A stretch of 64,000 nucleotides of DNA from Acidovorax facilis (GTDB taxonomy: Bacteria > Pseudomonadota > Gammaproteobacteria > Burkholderiales > Burkholderiaceae_C): the NCBI RefSeq assembly GCF_023913775.1, contig NZ_JAMXAX010000005.1, positions 1-64,000 of the forward strand, in the 5' to 3' direction. The notes under the pieces were generated by a model. The model was not told the DNA's origin. It did no database searches and saw nothing but the letters and a program-made list of their open reading frames with translations. Shown one piece after another: positions 16,194 to 26,193 of this stretch. The position numbers and the translations under genes are program-made. Position 1 is the stretch's first letter; each line of letters starts with the position of its first letter.

Positions 16194-17159
16194 ATGACTC
16201 GATCGGTTGCGAAATGGACGTCGCTGGCAGCGGCAACGGCATGCGTGATGGCACTGGCCGCACCGGCCCGGGCGCAGGACACCAAGATTGTGCTGGGCAT
16301 GTCCGGCTGGACGGGCTTTGCGCCGCTCACCCTCGCCGACAAGGCCGGCATCTTCAAGAAGAACGGCCTTGATGTGGAGATCAAGATGATCCCGCAGAAG
16401 GACCGCCACCTGGCCCTGGCCTCCAAGTCCATCCAGTGCGCTGCCACTACGGTCGAGACGCATGTGGCCTGGAACGCCAACGGCGTGCCCATCGTGCAGA
16501 TCTTCCAGATGGACAAGTCCTACGGCGCCGACGGCATTGCGGTGCGTGGCGATATCAAGAGCTTTGCAGATCTCAAAGGCAAGACCATCGGCGTGGATGC
16601 GCCCGGCACCGCGCCTTACTTCGGCCTGGCCTGGATGCTGAGCAAGAACGGCATGAGCCTCAAGGACGTGAAGACCACCACGCTGTCGCCCCAGGCGGCC
16701 GCGCAGGCCTTCGTGGCGGGCCAGAACGACGCCGCCATGACTTATGAGCCCTACCTGTCCACCGTGCGCGACAACCCCGCCTCGGGCAAGATTTTGGCCA
16801 CCACGCTCGACTACCCCATGGTGATGGACACCGTGGGCTGCGACCCCACCTGGCTCAAAGCCAACGGCAAGGCCGCGCAGGCGCTCGCCAACTCGTACTT
16901 CCAGGCGCTCGACATGATCAAGGCCGACCCGACCAAGTCCAACGAGATCATGGGCGCTGCGGTCAAGCAGACGGGCGAGCAGTTCGCCAAGTCGTCGTCC
17001 TTCCTGCGCTGGCAGGACAAGGCTGCCAACCAGAAGTTCTTTGCGGGCGAGCTGCAGACCTTCATGAAGGACGCCACGGCCATCCTGCTGGAGGCCGGCA
17101 TCATCCGCAAGGCGAATGAAGACCTGGCGGTCACCTTCGACGCGAGCTTCATCAAGTAA
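16194..17159 (+). CDS. NitT/TauT-type ABC transporter substrate-binding protein
   Basis: This periplasmic binding protein has a signal peptide ending in ARAQ and an NMT1/THI5-like fold: GWTGFAPLTLADKAGIFKKNGL, read in parts GWTGFAPLTLA and GIFKKNGLDVEI, then DLKGKTIGVDAPG. About 321 residues, normal for the family. The start at 16194 sits six bases after AGGAG; ATG 16191 is also possible. It heads an operon of binding protein, permease, ATPase and hutC beneath a HutC operator. Histidine, urocanate or a related compound is the likely substrate, inferred only from context. Confidence 0.85.
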   Translation: MTRSVAKWTSLAAATACVMALAAPARAQDTKIVLGMSGWTGFAPLTLADKAGIFKKNGLDVEIKMIPQKDRHLALASKSIQCAATTVETHVAWNANGVPIVQIFQMDKSYGADGIAVRGDIKSFADLKGKTIGVDAPGTAPYFGLAWMLSKNGMSLKDVKTTTLSPQAAAQAFVAGQNDAAMTYEPYLSTVRDNPASGKILATTLDYPMVMDTVGCDPTWLKANGKAAQALANSYFQALDMIKADPTKSNEIMGAAVKQTGEQFAKSSSFLRWQDKAANQKFFAGELQTFMKDATAILLEAGIIRKANEDLAVTFDASFIK

Positions 17160-17181
17160 GAAACGGGAAGAAGAACGCGCC

Positions 17182-18018
17182 ATGTCTGCCGTGCAACCCC
17201 TGTCCGCCACCGAGCCGCACGCCCCTGTGCGCCGGCGTTCGCTCGCTCCGCTGGAACCTGTGAGTGCCCGCGCCCGCTGGATGCTGGGCTTCGGTTTTTT
17301 CGTGTTGTTCGTGCTGGTGTGGGCGTTCTTCACGCTGGGCGGCTACGTGTCGCCCACCTTCCTGGCCAGTCCCGTGACCATGGCCAAGGAAGGCTGGCTG
17401 CTGTTCAGCGAATACGGCTTTCACAAAGACATCGGCATGACGGTGTGGCGCGTGTTCGGCGGCTTCATCCTGGCAGCAGTGGTGGCCGTGCCGCTGGGCA
17501 TCGCGATGGGCGCGTACAAGGGCATTGAAGCCTTCTTCGAGCCCTTCGTCTCGTTCTGCCGCTACCTGCCTGCGTCGGCCTTCATTCCGCTGTTGATCCT
17601 GTGGGCCGGCATTGGCGAGACGCAGAAGATCCTCGTCATCTTCATCGGCTCGGTCTTCCAGATCACGCTGATGGTGGCCGTGACCGTGGGCGGCGCGCGG
17701 CGCGACCTGGTGGAGGCTGCCTACACCCTGGGTGCGGGCCACAAGGGCATCGTCACGCGGGTGCTCATCCCCGGTGCCGCCCCCGACATTGCGGAAACCC
17801 TGCGCCTGGTGCTGGGCTGGGCCTGGACGTATGTGATCGTGGCCGAGTTGATCGGATCGTCGAGCGGCATCGGCCACATGATCACCGACAGCCAGTCGCT
17901 GCTCAACACCGGCCAGATCATCTTCGGCATCATCGTCATCGGCCTTATCGGGCTGGTGTCCGACTTCGCCTTCAAGGCCCTCAACCACCGTCTGTTTGCC
18001 TGGAGTTTTGTGCGATGA
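17182..18018 (+). CDS. ABC transporter permease, NitT/TauT type
   Basis: The 278-residue protein has six predicted membrane helices and the inner-membrane coupling segment EAAYTLGAGHKGIVTRVLIPGAAP (parts EAAYTLGAG and RVLIPGAAPDI) typical of BPD_transp_1 permeases. The N-terminus is a 35-residue cytoplasmic stretch rich in Pro and Arg. The start at 17182 is 22 bp after the binding-protein stop. It overlaps the ATPase gene by four bases (ATGA). Part of the HutC-controlled importer. Confidence 0.9.
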   Translation: MSAVQPLSATEPHAPVRRRSLAPLEPVSARARWMLGFGFFVLFVLVWAFFTLGGYVSPTFLASPVTMAKEGWLLFSEYGFHKDIGMTVWRVFGGFILAAVVAVPLGIAMGAYKGIEAFFEPFVSFCRYLPASAFIPLLILWAGIGETQKILVIFIGSVFQITLMVAVTVGGARRDLVEAAYTLGAGHKGIVTRVLIPGAAPDIAETLRLVLGWAWTYVIVAELIGSSSGIGHMITDSQSLLNTGQIIFGIIVIGLIGLVSDFAFKALNHRLFAWSFVR

Positions 18019-18794
18019 GCCGCGTTTCCATACAAGCTGTTTCCCGCATCTTCGAGACCGCCAAGGGCCAGCGTACGCAGGCCCTGCTGCCGGTCGACTT
18101 TGAAGTGCAGGACAACGATTTCGTCACCATCCTCGGCCCCTCGGGCTGCGGCAAATCCACGCTGCTGCGCATCGTGGCAGGGCTGGACCACGCCACCAGC
18201 GGCCGCGTGCTGCTGGATGGCGCGCCCGTCGAAGGCCCCGGCGCCGAGCGCGGCATGGTCTTCCAGAGCTACACGCTGTTCCCCTGGCTCACCATCGAGC
18301 AGAACATCCGCTTCGGCCTGCGCGAGCGCGGCATGGCCGAGGCGCAGCAGAAAGAGCGTGCCGACTATTTTCTAGCCAAGGTCGGCCTGCGCGGCTTCGA
18401 GCAGCATTTTCCCAAGCAGTTGTCGGGCGGCATGCAGCAGCGCACCGCCATTGCCCGCGCGCTGGCCAACGACCCCAAGATTTTGCTGATGGACGAGCCC
18501 TTCGGCGCGCTGGACAACCAGACCCGCGTGCTCATGCAAGAGCTGCTGCTCGGCATCTGGGAGGCCGAACGCAAGACCGTGCTCTTCGTCACCCACGACA
18601 TCGACGAGGCCATCTTCATGGCCAACCGCGTTGCCGTGTTCAGTGCCCGGCCCGGCCGCATCAAGACCGAGCTGGCGGTGGACCTGCCCCACCCGCGCCA
18701 TTACACGATCAAGACCAGCCCCGAGTTCATGGACCTCAAGGCGCGCCTGACGGAGGAGATCCGCGCCGAATCCATGGCGGCGGATCTGCATTGA
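18015..18794 (+). CDS. ABC transporter ATP-binding protein, NitT/TauT type
   Basis: A 259-residue ATPase with Walker A GPSGCGKST, Q-loop in MVFQSYTLFPWLT, signature LSGGMQQR, Walker B ILLMDEPFGALD and switch His in VTHDIDEA. Sequence is closest to SsuB/TauB-like subunits. It overlaps the permease by four bases and ends 22 bp before hutC. It would energise uptake by the preceding permease and binding protein, probably of histidine-pathway substrates. Confidence 0.92.
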   Translation: MSRVSIQAVSRIFETAKGQRTQALLPVDFEVQDNDFVTILGPSGCGKSTLLRIVAGLDHATSGRVLLDGAPVEGPGAERGMVFQSYTLFPWLTIEQNIRFGLRERGMAEAQQKERADYFLAKVGLRGFEQHFPKQLSGGMQQRTAIARALANDPKILLMDEPFGALDNQTRVLMQELLLGIWEAERKTVLFVTHDIDEAIFMANRVAVFSARPGRIKTELAVDLPHPRHYTIKTSPEFMDLKARLTEEIRAESMAADLH

Positions 18795-18816
18795 GCCTGA
18801 CTGACTGCTTCCTACC

Positions 18817-19629
18817 ATGAGCGCCCGTCCTTCCCGCCGCACCGCCGCCACTGCACCCCGCAGTGCCACGCCCGCCAAGGCCGTGGCCGCCGTGGCTGCG
18901 CCCGCGCAGGCCATGGCGCTGTACGAGCAGGTCAAGGACCACATCTCGCGCAAGATCCAGGAAGGCATCTGGCGCGCGGGCGACCGCCTGCCGTCCGAGA
19001 ACGAGCTGGTCACCCAGTTCGGCATCTCGCGCATGACGGTGAACCGCGCGCTGCGTGAGCTGGTAGAGCAGGGCCGCATCGTGCGCGTGGCGGGCGTGGG
19101 CAGCTTTGTGGCCGAAGACAAGCCGCAGTCCACGCTGCTGCAGATCGCCAACCTGGCCAGTGAGATTCGCCAGCGTGGTCATGACTACCGCTGCGACGTG
19201 TTGGCGGTGGAGCGCATCTCGGCCACGCTGGAGGTGGCTGCGGCACTGGACCTGCGCACGGGCGAGTCGGTCTTCCACTCGCTGTGCGTCCACCGCGAGG
19301 ATGGCCTGCCTGTGCAGCTGGAAGACCGCCACGTGAACCCCCGCCAGGTGCCCCAGTTCGCCGCGCAGGACTTCACGCAACTGCAACCCTCCGAATACCT
19401 GGTGCGCAACGTGCCCTTCGACCAGATCGAGCACGTGGTCGACGCTGTCATGCCCACCGCAGAGCAGGCCACGCTGCTGGAAATGTCGCCGCAGGAGCCC
19501 TGCCTGCTGCTCACCCGCCGCACCTGGTCGCGCGGCGTGCCGATCACCGTGGTGCGCTGCCTGCACCCCGCCACCCGCTACCGTTTGGGCAGCCGCTTCC
19601 GAGCCGACGGCAACCCCGTCGCTGGTTGA
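18817..19629 (+). CDS. hutC: Histidine utilisation repressor HutC (GntR family)
   Basis: This 270-residue regulator has a GntR winged helix at about 35-100 (AGDRLPSENELVTQFGISRMTVNRAL, read in parts) and a UTRA effector domain from about 115. HutC represses hut genes and is released by urocanate. The first 33 residues are an Ala/Pro-rich extension. Location directly upstream of hutH and two matching palindromes in the cluster support the identification. The gene is co-transcribed with the ABC importer. Confidence 0.93.
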   Translation: MSARPSRRTAATAPRSATPAKAVAAVAAPAQAMALYEQVKDHISRKIQEGIWRAGDRLPSENELVTQFGISRMTVNRALRELVEQGRIVRVAGVGSFVAEDKPQSTLLQIANLASEIRQRGHDYRCDVLAVERISATLEVAAALDLRTGESVFHSLCVHREDGLPVQLEDRHVNPRQVPQFAAQDFTQLQPSEYLVRNVPFDQIEHVVDAVMPTAEQATLLEMSPQEPCLLLTRRTWSRGVPITVVRCLHPATRYRLGSRFRADGNPVAG

Positions 19630-19673
19630 TGGTTGTTCGTCAAAAGCCCCAGAATTTTTTCCGCTTGTACCTA

Positions 19674-19687
19674 CTTGTATATACAGG
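19674..19687. promoter_or_regulatory. HutC-type operator upstream of hutH
   Basis: CTTGTATATACAGG lies 9 bp before the hutH start and differs from the operator at 16095-16108 by one base. Being so close to the start codon, bound HutC would block promoter clearance or elongation. CTTGTACCTA just upstream (19664-19673) may be a half-site. Confidence 0.82.
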
Positions 19688-19696
19688 ATCAACGCC

Positions 19697-21238
19697 ATGA
19701 CAAAAACGACTGCCTCGTCCCTGTCCCTGCACCCCGGCCACGTGTCCCTGGCTCAGCTGCGCAGCATCTACGCCGCGCCCGTGCAACTGTCGCTGGACCC
19801 ATCCGCGCGTGCCCTCATGCAGGCGTCGCTGGCCACGGTGCAGCGCATCGTGGACGAAGACCAGGTGGTCTACGGCATCAACACCGGCTTTGGCAAGCTC
19901 GCCAGCACCAAGATCGCCCATGAACGCCTGGCCGAGTTGCAGCGCAACCTGGTGCTGTCGCACAGCGTGGGAACGGGCGATGCGGTGGCGGACAATGTGG
20001 TGCGCCTCATCCTTGCGACCAAGGCCATCAGCCTGGCGCGTGGTCATTCGGGCATCCGGCCTGAAATCGTGGACGCGTTGCTGGCCATGGCCAATGCCAA
20101 TGTGCTGCCTGTTATTCCGGCCAAGGGCTCGGTGGGTGCTTCGGGCGACCTGGCGCCGCTCGCCCACCTGGCCTGCGTGCTGATCGGCGAAGGGCAGGCC
20201 AAGGTGGATGGCAAGGTGGTGCCGGGTGCCGAGGCCATGCGTTCTATTGGTTTGCAGCCGTTTGTGCTGGGCCCCAAGGAAGGACTGGCGCTGCTCAACG
20301 GCACGCAGGTGTCCACATCGCTCGCGCTGGCGGGGCTGTTTGGCGCCGAGAGCGTTTTCGCTGCCGCGCTGGTCGCAGGCTGCCTGTCGCTCGAAGCCAT
20401 TAAGGGCTCGGTCAAACCCTTTGATGCGCGCATCCATGAAGCGCGCGGCCAGGCCGGGCAGATCGCCGTGGCCGCTGCCGTGCGCGCGCTGCTCGACGGC
20501 AGTGCCATCGACCCCTCGCACCCCCACTGTGGCCGCGTGCAGGACCCATACTCCATCCGCTGCGTGCCGCAGGTGATGGGCGCGTGCCTCGATAACCTGC
20601 ACCACGCTGCGCGCGTCCTGACCATCGAGGCCAATGCAGCGTCGGATAACCCCCTGGTCTTTGACAACGGGGATGTGATCTCTGGCGGCAACTTCCACGC
20701 CGAGCCCGTAGCCTTTGTGGCCGACATCATTGCGCTGGCCGTGGCCGAGATCGGGGCCATCTCCGAACGCCGCCTGTCGCTGCTGCTGGACCCGGGCCTC
20801 TCGGGCCTGCCTGCATTCCTGATCCGCGACAGCGGCGTGAACTCCGGCTTCATGATCGCCCAGGTCACCGCCGCAGCGCTGGCGGCCGAGAATCAGTGTC
20901 TGGCCAACCCCAGCAGCGTGACCAGTTTGCCCACCTCGGCCAACCAGGAGGACCATGTCTCCATGGCCACCTACGGCGCACGCCGACTGGGCGACATGGT
21001 GCGCAACGCGGCCGTGATGGTGGGCATCGAGGCCATGGCCGCTGCGCAGGGCATGGAGTTCGACCGCAGCTTGAAATCCTCCCCGCTCGTCGAAGCACAG
21101 TTCGCCGCCATCCGCGAGCGTGTGGCCTACCTGGAGCAAGACCGCTACCTTGCCACCGACATCGAAGCCATGCGCGCATGGGCCCAGCAATCTGCATGGC
21201 CTGAAGCGCTCACGCAGTGCCTGCCCAGCTTCGCCTGA
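19697..21238 (+). CDS. hutH: Histidine ammonia-lyase
   Basis: HutH converts L-histidine to urocanate and ammonia, the first step of the hut pathway. The 513-residue protein carries the Ala148-Ser149-Gly150 triad (GSVGASGDLAPLAHLA) that cyclises to the MIO prosthetic group. It also has the active-site loop YGINTGFG at 59-66 and the QEDHVS motif near the C-terminal third. Length is normal. Directly behind a HutC operator; hutU follows after 39 bp, so the two genes are likely co-transcribed. Confidence 0.97.
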   Translation: MTKTTASSLSLHPGHVSLAQLRSIYAAPVQLSLDPSARALMQASLATVQRIVDEDQVVYGINTGFGKLASTKIAHERLAELQRNLVLSHSVGTGDAVADNVVRLILATKAISLARGHSGIRPEIVDALLAMANANVLPVIPAKGSVGASGDLAPLAHLACVLIGEGQAKVDGKVVPGAEAMRSIGLQPFVLGPKEGLALLNGTQVSTSLALAGLFGAESVFAAALVAGCLSLEAIKGSVKPFDARIHEARGQAGQIAVAAAVRALLDGSAIDPSHPHCGRVQDPYSIRCVPQVMGACLDNLHHAARVLTIEANAASDNPLVFDNGDVISGGNFHAEPVAFVADIIALAVAEIGAISERRLSLLLDPGLSGLPAFLIRDSGVNSGFMIAQVTAAALAAENQCLANPSSVTSLPTSANQEDHVSMATYGARRLGDMVRNAAVMVGIEAMAAAQGMEFDRSLKSSPLVEAQFAAIRERVAYLEQDRYLATDIEAMRAWAQQSAWPEALTQCLPSFA

Positions 21239-21277
21239 TTTTTTCCACGCACACCCACTGATTCACAGGAGCACACC

Positions 21278-23002
21278 ATGAACGCCAACGACGCCATCAT
21301 CGCCGCCGCCTCCAACACCGACCCCCGCCACGACGCCAGCCGCGTGATCCGCGCGCCGCGCGGCACAGAACTCACGTGCAAGAGCTGGCTCACCGAAGCG
21401 GCCTACCGCATGATCCAGAACAACCTGGACGCCGAAGTGGCCGAGCGCCCGCAGGACCTGGTGGTGTACGGCGGCATTGGCCGTGCTGCACGCAACTGGG
21501 AGTGTTATGACCAGATCCTCGCTTCGCTCAAGGACCTGAACGACGACGAGACCCTGCTCATCCAGTCCGGCAAGCCCGTGGGCGTGTTCAAGACCCACGC
21601 CAACGCGCCGCGTGTGCTGCTGGCCAACTCCAACCTCGTGCCCAAGTGGGCTAACTGGGAGCACTTCAGCGAACTGGACCAGAAGGGCCTGTTCATGTAC
21701 GGCCAGATGACCGCCGGCAGCTGGATCTACATCGGCACGCAAGGCATCGTGCAGGGCACGTACGAGACCTTTGCCGAGGCGGGCCGCAAGCACTACGGCG
21801 GCTCGCTCGAAGGCAAGTGGATCCTGACCGCAGGCCTGGGCGGCATGGGTGGTGCACAGCCGCTGGCCGCCACCTTTGCGGGCGCGGTGTCGCTCAACAT
21901 TGAATGCCAGCAAAGCAGCATCGACTTCCGCCTGCGCACGCGCTACGTGGACAAGCAGGCGCGCGACATCGACCATGCGTTTGAGCTGATCCAGCAGCAC
22001 ACCGCAGCCAAAGAGGCCGTGTCGATTGCGCTGCTGGGCAATGCCGCAGAAATTCTGCCCGAGCTGGTGCGCCGCGCCAAGGCCGGTGGCTTGAAGCCCG
22101 ACCTGGTGACCGATCAAACGTCGGCCCACGACCTCGTCAACGGCTACCTGCCCGCAGGCTGGACGGTGGCCCAGTGGCGCGCCGCGCAGCAGGACGTGAC
22201 ACAGCACGAGGTGCTGAAGAAGGCCGCTGCCAAGTCCTGCGCCGTGCACGTGCAGGCCATGCTCGACTTCCAGTCGATGGGCATCCCCACGGTGGACTAC
22301 GGCAACAACATCCGCCAGGTGGCATTCGACGAAGGCGTGGCCAACGCGTTCGACTTCCCCGGCTTCGTCCCCGCGTACATCCGCCCGCTGTTCTGCGAAG
22401 GCAAGGGCCCGTTCCGTTGGGTGGCCCTGTCGGGTGACCCGGAAGACATCCGCAAAACCGACGCCAAGATCAAGGAGCTGTTCCCCGAGAACAAGCACGT
22501 GCACCGCTGGCTCGACATGGCGGGCGAGCGCATCGCCTTCCAGGGCCTGCCCGCTCGCATCTGCTGGCTGGGCCTGGGCGAGCGCCACATCGCAGGCCTG
22601 GCCTTCAACGAGATGGTGAAGAACGGTGAGCTGAAGGCGCCCATCGTCATCGGCCGCGACCACTTGGACACTGGCAGCGTGGCCAGCCCCAACCGTGAGA
22701 CCGAAGGAATGAAGGACGGCACCGACGCCGTGAGCGACTGGCCGTTGCTCAATGCGCTGCTCAACACCGCAGGTGGCGCCACCTGGGTCAGCCTGCACCA
22801 CGGCGGTGGTGTGGGCATGGGCTACTCGCAGCACTCGGGCATGGTCATCGTGGCCGATGGCACTGATGACGCAGCCGAGCGCCTGGCGCGTGTGCTGGTC
22901 AACGACTGCGGCAGCGGCGTGATGCGCCATGCCGACGCGGGCTACGAGCTGGCCGTGGAAACCGCCAAGAAGCAGGGGCTGAAGCTGCCCATGGTGAAGT
23001 GA
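21278..23002 (+). CDS. hutU: Urocanate hydratase
   Basis: HutU hydrates urocanate to imidazolonepropionate using tightly bound NAD. The 574-residue protein has the family's [12 protein letters not shown] block at 64-75 and the NAD-binding [10 protein letters not shown] at 196-205, and the late [11 protein letters not shown] segment. Length is slightly above the common 555 residues because of an N-terminal extension. A ribosome-binding AGGAG precedes the start. Functions directly after HutH. Confidence 0.97.
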   Translation: MNANDAIIAAASNTDPRHDASRVIRAPRGTELTCKSWLTEAAYRMIQNNLDAEVAERPQDLVVYGGIGRAARNWECYDQILASLKDLNDDETLLIQSGKPVGVFKTHANAPRVLLANSNLVPKWANWEHFSELDQKGLFMYGQMTAGSWIYIGTQGIVQGTYETFAEAGRKHYGGSLEGKWILTAGLGGMGGAQPLAATFAGAVSLNIECQQSSIDFRLRTRYVDKQARDIDHAFELIQQHTAAKEAVSIALLGNAAEILPELVRRAKAGGLKPDLVTDQTSAHDLVNGYLPAGWTVAQWRAAQQDVTQHEVLKKAAAKSCAVHVQAMLDFQSMGIPTVDYGNNIRQVAFDEGVANAFDFPGFVPAYIRPLFCEGKGPFRWVALSGDPEDIRKTDAKIKELFPENKHVHRWLDMAGERIAFQGLPARICWLGLGERHIAGLAFNEMVKNGELKAPIVIGRDHLDTGSVASPNRETEGMKDGTDAVSDWPLLNALLNTAGGATWVSLHHGGGVGMGYSQHSGMVIVADGTDDAAERLARVLVNDCGSGVMRHADAGYELAVETAKKQGLKLPMVK

Positions 23003-23046
23003 AGGGGCGAGGGAGGGAATGACAGGAATGTGAAAAAAGGGAACTG

Positions 23047-23067
23047 CATTCCCATTCGTTGGGAATG
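23047..23067. promoter_or_regulatory. Inverted repeat upstream of the IclR-type gene
   Basis: CATTCCCA and TGGGAATG are perfect 8-bp arms separated by TTCGT. It lies 40 bp upstream of the regulator start at 23108 (10 bp from the alternative start at 23078). It is a likely operator for the IclR-family protein. Confidence 0.6.
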
Positions 23068-23107
23068 TCGGGTTTGAATGCCGCTGCAATCCTTTGATAC
23101 TGAGTCC

Positions 23108-23854
23108 ATGCCCACCCGTGGACCAACCTCCGTTGCCGCCGCCGACCGTGTTCTGCACGTGCTGGCGGTGCTGGCGCAACATGGGCAGCCCATGTCGGCG
23201 GCCGAGTTGATGGAGGCCACGGGCCTGGCGCGCAGCACGCTGTACCGCCAGTTGGCGCGGCTCAAGCAGTGGGGCTTTGTGCTGGAGAGCAGCGGGCACT
23301 ACGCGCCCGGGCCGCTGAGCCTGCAACTGGCCCTGGGCTTTGACATGGCGTCGCACTTGGTGCACCACGCGCGGCCGGACATGCAGGCCCTGGCCCGGCA
23401 GTCCCATGAAAGCGTGGGGCTGGTGGTGGCCGTGAATGACAGCGTGGTGTGCCTGGACATGGTGGACAGCACGCAGGCCCTGCGCTGCTCGTTTGAAAAA
23501 GGGCGCAGCGTGCCGCTACGCGCAGGCGCGTCTGCCAAGTGCCTGCTCGCCCATGTGGCCCCGGCCACGCGCAATGCCATTCTGGATCTGCACTACGGCG
23601 CAGACACCCCTGAGCGCAAGGCTGCGCAGACGGAGCTGGAAGGTATTGCCAAGGCAGGTTACGCCGTCAGCTCCGGCGAAGTGGATGCCGGTGTCTGGGG
23701 CGTCAGCGTGCCCGTGTTCGGTTCTCCCCGGCAAGCGGCAGGGGCCATCACCCTGATGGCCCCCATCTTGCGGGCGCAAGGGCAGGAGGCCGCGCTTACC
23801 GGCATGGCCGTCGTCGCCGCAGCGCGCATCTCCCGCCAGCTCACTTCTCCCTGA
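23108..23854 (+). CDS. IclR-family transcriptional regulator
   Basis: The product, 248 residues from ATG 23108 (258 from 23078), has an N-terminal winged helix (MSAAELMEATGLARSTLYRQLARL, read in parts SAAELMEATGL and STLYRQLARLKQWGF) and a C-terminal IclR effector domain. The 23108 start was preferred because the helix-turn-helix then begins near residue 10 as in relatives. It precedes an amino-acid ABC importer and a dioxygenase gene on the same strand, which it probably controls. It is unusual inside a hut cluster. Confidence 0.88.
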   Translation: MPTRGPTSVAAADRVLHVLAVLAQHGQPMSAAELMEATGLARSTLYRQLARLKQWGFVLESSGHYAPGPLSLQLALGFDMASHLVHHARPDMQALARQSHESVGLVVAVNDSVVCLDMVDSTQALRCSFEKGRSVPLRAGASAKCLLAHVAPATRNAILDLHYGADTPERKAAQTELEGIAKAGYAVSSGEVDAGVWGVSVPVFGSPRQAAGAITLMAPILRAQGQEAALTGMAVVAAARISRQLTSP

Positions 23855-23886
23855 TTTCCCCCACCCCTCCCCAAGGAGCTTTCCCC

Positions 23887-24636
23887 ATGAACCTTCGTCG
23901 CAACCTTCTTCTGGCCAGCCTGGCCGCCGCAGCCTTCTGCACCACGGGTGCACAGGCCCAGGACAACGTCCTGCGTGTGGGCACCGATGCCACGTTCCCA
24001 CCCATGGAGTTTGTCGAGAACGGCAAACGCACGGGCTTCGACATCGAGCTGGTGGAGGCCATTGCCAAGACCATGGGCAAGCAGGTCGAGTGGGTGGACA
24101 TCGACTTCAAGGGCCTGATTCCGGGCCTGATCTCCAAGCGTTTTGATATGGCGGTCTCGGCCATCTACATCACCGACGAGCGCAAGAAGGTGGTGGACTT
24201 CACCGATTCCTACTACGCCGGCGGCCTGGTGGTGATGGTGAAGGCCGACAACAAGGCCATCAACAAGCTGGCCGATCTGGATGGCAAGAAGGTCAGCGTG
24301 CAGGTGGGCACCAAGTCGGTGTCGTACCTGACCGAAAAATTCCCCAAGGTGCAGCGCGTTGAAGTCGAGAAGAACCAGGAGATGTTCAACCTGGTGGATA
24401 TCGGCCGCGCCGACGCTGCTGTGACCGGCAAGCCCGCCGCGTTCCAGTATGTGCGCACCCGTCCTGGCCTGCGTGTGCTCGACGAGCAGCTCACCACCGA
24501 AGAGTACGGTATGGCCCTGCGCAAGGACACGCCCGAGCTGACGAAGGCCGTCAACGGCGCCATCGCCAAGCTCAAGGCCGATGGCACCTATGCGGCCATC
24601 GTCAAGAAGTGGTTCAGCAACAGCGCTGCCAAGTAA
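23887..24636 (+). CDS. Polar amino-acid ABC transporter substrate-binding protein
   Basis: A 249-residue periplasmic protein with signal peptide (cleavage after GAQAQ) and the SBP_bac_3 fold: VGTDATFPPMEF, FDIELVEAIAK, DFKGLIPGL and AVSAIYIT. This is the HisJ/GlnH/FliY family that binds single amino acids. It follows the IclR gene by 32 bp and heads a complete importer (permease at 24666, ATPase at 25331). The substrate is probably histidine or a derivative, judged from location. Confidence 0.92.
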   Translation: MNLRRNLLLASLAAAAFCTTGAQAQDNVLRVGTDATFPPMEFVENGKRTGFDIELVEAIAKTMGKQVEWVDIDFKGLIPGLISKRFDMAVSAIYITDERKKVVDFTDSYYAGGLVVMVKADNKAINKLADLDGKKVSVQVGTKSVSYLTEKFPKVQRVEVEKNQEMFNLVDIGRADAAVTGKPAAFQYVRTRPGLRVLDEQLTTEEYGMALRKDTPELTKAVNGAIAKLKADGTYAAIVKKWFSNSAAK

Positions 24637-24665
24637 ACAGCAGCCTAACGTTGCCGAACTGAGCC

Positions 24666-25334
24666 ATGGAACTCGATTTTTCTCCTGTCTGGGCCGGGTT
24701 GCCCCAGTTGCTGGCGGGTGCGCTGGTCACTGTGGAAATCACGGCCGCCTCGCTGCTGCTGGGCTGCGTCATGGGCCTGCTGGTGGGCATTGGCCGCCTG
24801 AACCCCAAGCGCCGCGTGGTCTACGCCCTGTGCACCGCCTACGTGGCCGCGATACGCGGCACGCCGCTGCTGGTGCAGCTGTTCATCCTGTTCTTTGGCC
24901 TGCCTCAGTTTGGCATCCTCCTGCCTGCCTTCGTGTGTGGCGTGATCGGCCTGGGCATCTACTCGGGCGCCTATGTGTCCGAGGTGGTGCGCGGCGCCAT
25001 CCAGTCCATCGACAAGGGGCAGATGGAGGCGGCGCGCTCCATCGGCATGTCCTCGGGCCTGGCCATGCGCACGGTGGTTCTGCCGCAGGCCGTTGTACGC
25101 ATGATTCCGCCGCTTGGCAATGAGTTCATCGCGCTGATCAAGAACTCGGCGCTGGTGTCGCTGCTCACTATCCACGACCTGATGCACGAAGGGCAGAAGA
25201 TCATCAGTGTGTCGTACCGCTCGCTGGAGGTGTACCTGGCGATTGCGGTGGTGTATTTCATCCTCACGGGTGTCACTTCGTTGGTGCTGCGCCGCATGGA
25301 GCTGCGCCTGCGTGCCGGGGGGATGGTGCAATGA
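24666..25334 (+). CDS. Amino-acid ABC transporter permease, HisM/GlnP type
   Basis: The 222-residue protein has about five membrane helices and the [22 protein letters not shown] segment (read EAARSIGMS and [13 protein letters not shown]), the conserved EAA loop of polar amino-acid permeases. A single permease gene suggests a homodimeric channel. The ATPase gene overlaps by four bases. Works with the preceding binding protein. Confidence 0.92.
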   Translation: MELDFSPVWAGLPQLLAGALVTVEITAASLLLGCVMGLLVGIGRLNPKRRVVYALCTAYVAAIRGTPLLVQLFILFFGLPQFGILLPAFVCGVIGLGIYSGAYVSEVVRGAIQSIDKGQMEAARSIGMSSGLAMRTVVLPQAVVRMIPPLGNEFIALIKNSALVSLLTIHDLMHEGQKIISVSYRSLEVYLAIAVVYFILTGVTSLVLRRMELRLRAGGMVQ

Positions 25335-26125
25335 AGAATAATTCTGTGACGACTGGAGCAAGCCAATCCGCCGAGCCCATCGTGCGCATTCGCGGACTGC
25401 GCAAGTCGTTTGGCAACCACGTGGTGCTGAACGGCATCGACTTTGACGTGCTGCCGTCGCAGGTGGTGGTGGTCATCGGGCCCAGCGGCTCGGGCAAGAG
25501 CACCTTTTTGCGCTGCTGCAACGGGCTGGAGCAGCCCGAAGGCGGAACGGTCGAGATTTGTGGCCGCACACTGGTGCAAGACGGGCGCATGCTGCCCGAC
25601 CATGACCTGAACGCCCTGCGCGAAGAGGTGGGCATGGTGTTCCAGTCGTTCAACCTGTTTCCGCATCTGTCGGTGCTCGACAACGTCACGCTGGGCCCGC
25701 GCAAGCTGCGTGGCCTCTCGCGCAAGGACGCCGAGGAACGTGCCCAGGCCCTGCTGGCCAAAGTGGGCCTGGCGCACAAAGCCACGGCCATGCCCGCCAG
25801 CCTGTCGGGCGGACAGAAGCAGCGTGTGGCCATTGCCCGCGCGCTGGCCATGGAGCCGCGCGTGATGCTGTTCGACGAGCCCACCTCAGCGCTGGACCCC
25901 GAGCTGGTGGGCGAGGTGCTGCAGGTCATGAAGCTGCTGGCCAGCGAAGGCATGACCATGATGGTGGTCACGCACGAAATGGACTTTGCACGCGAGGTGG
26001 GCGATGTGGTGGTGGTGATGGACGGCGGCGGCATCATCGAGGCCGGTGAACCTGCCACCATCTTCACCAACCCGACGCAGGAGCGCACGCGCTCTTTCCT
26101 GCAAGCCGTGCTCACGCGCGCCTGA
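25331..26125 (+). CDS. Amino-acid ABC transporter ATP-binding protein, GlnQ/HisP type
   Basis: A 264-residue ATPase with Walker [11 protein letters not shown]-loop in [11 protein letters not shown], signature LSGGQKQR, Walker [13 protein letters not shown] and switch His in VTHEMDFA, all canonical. It starts within the permease stop. The first 20 residues are a variable extension. Energises uptake of a polar amino acid; substrate specificity cannot be read from this subunit. Confidence 0.94.
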   Translation: MKNNSVTTGASQSAEPIVRIRGLRKSFGNHVVLNGIDFDVLPSQVVVVIGPSGSGKSTFLRCCNGLEQPEGGTVEICGRTLVQDGRMLPDHDLNALREEVGMVFQSFNLFPHLSVLDNVTLGPRKLRGLSRKDAEERAQALLAKVGLAHKATAMPASLSGGQKQRVAIARALAMEPRVMLFDEPTSALDPELVGEVLQVMKLLASEGMTMMVVTHEMDFAREVGDVVVVMDGGGIIEAGEPATIFTNPTQERTRSFLQAVLTRA

Positions 26126-26193
26126 GGCCTGAGGCCTGAGGCTGGGAGCGGCGTGGTGCACCATGGTCAATAACAATCAAGGAGACAACCCCG

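Noticed and set aside
19640-21190. 516-codon open frame opposite hutH
   Set aside because: It is an antisense shadow of the GC-rich hutH gene, with a His/Gln/Arg-rich product of low complexity and no ribosome-binding site.
21263-23407. 714-codon open frame opposite hutU and the IclR gene
   Set aside because: Antisense to two firmly identified genes; the product is rich in His, Val and Gly without any domain.
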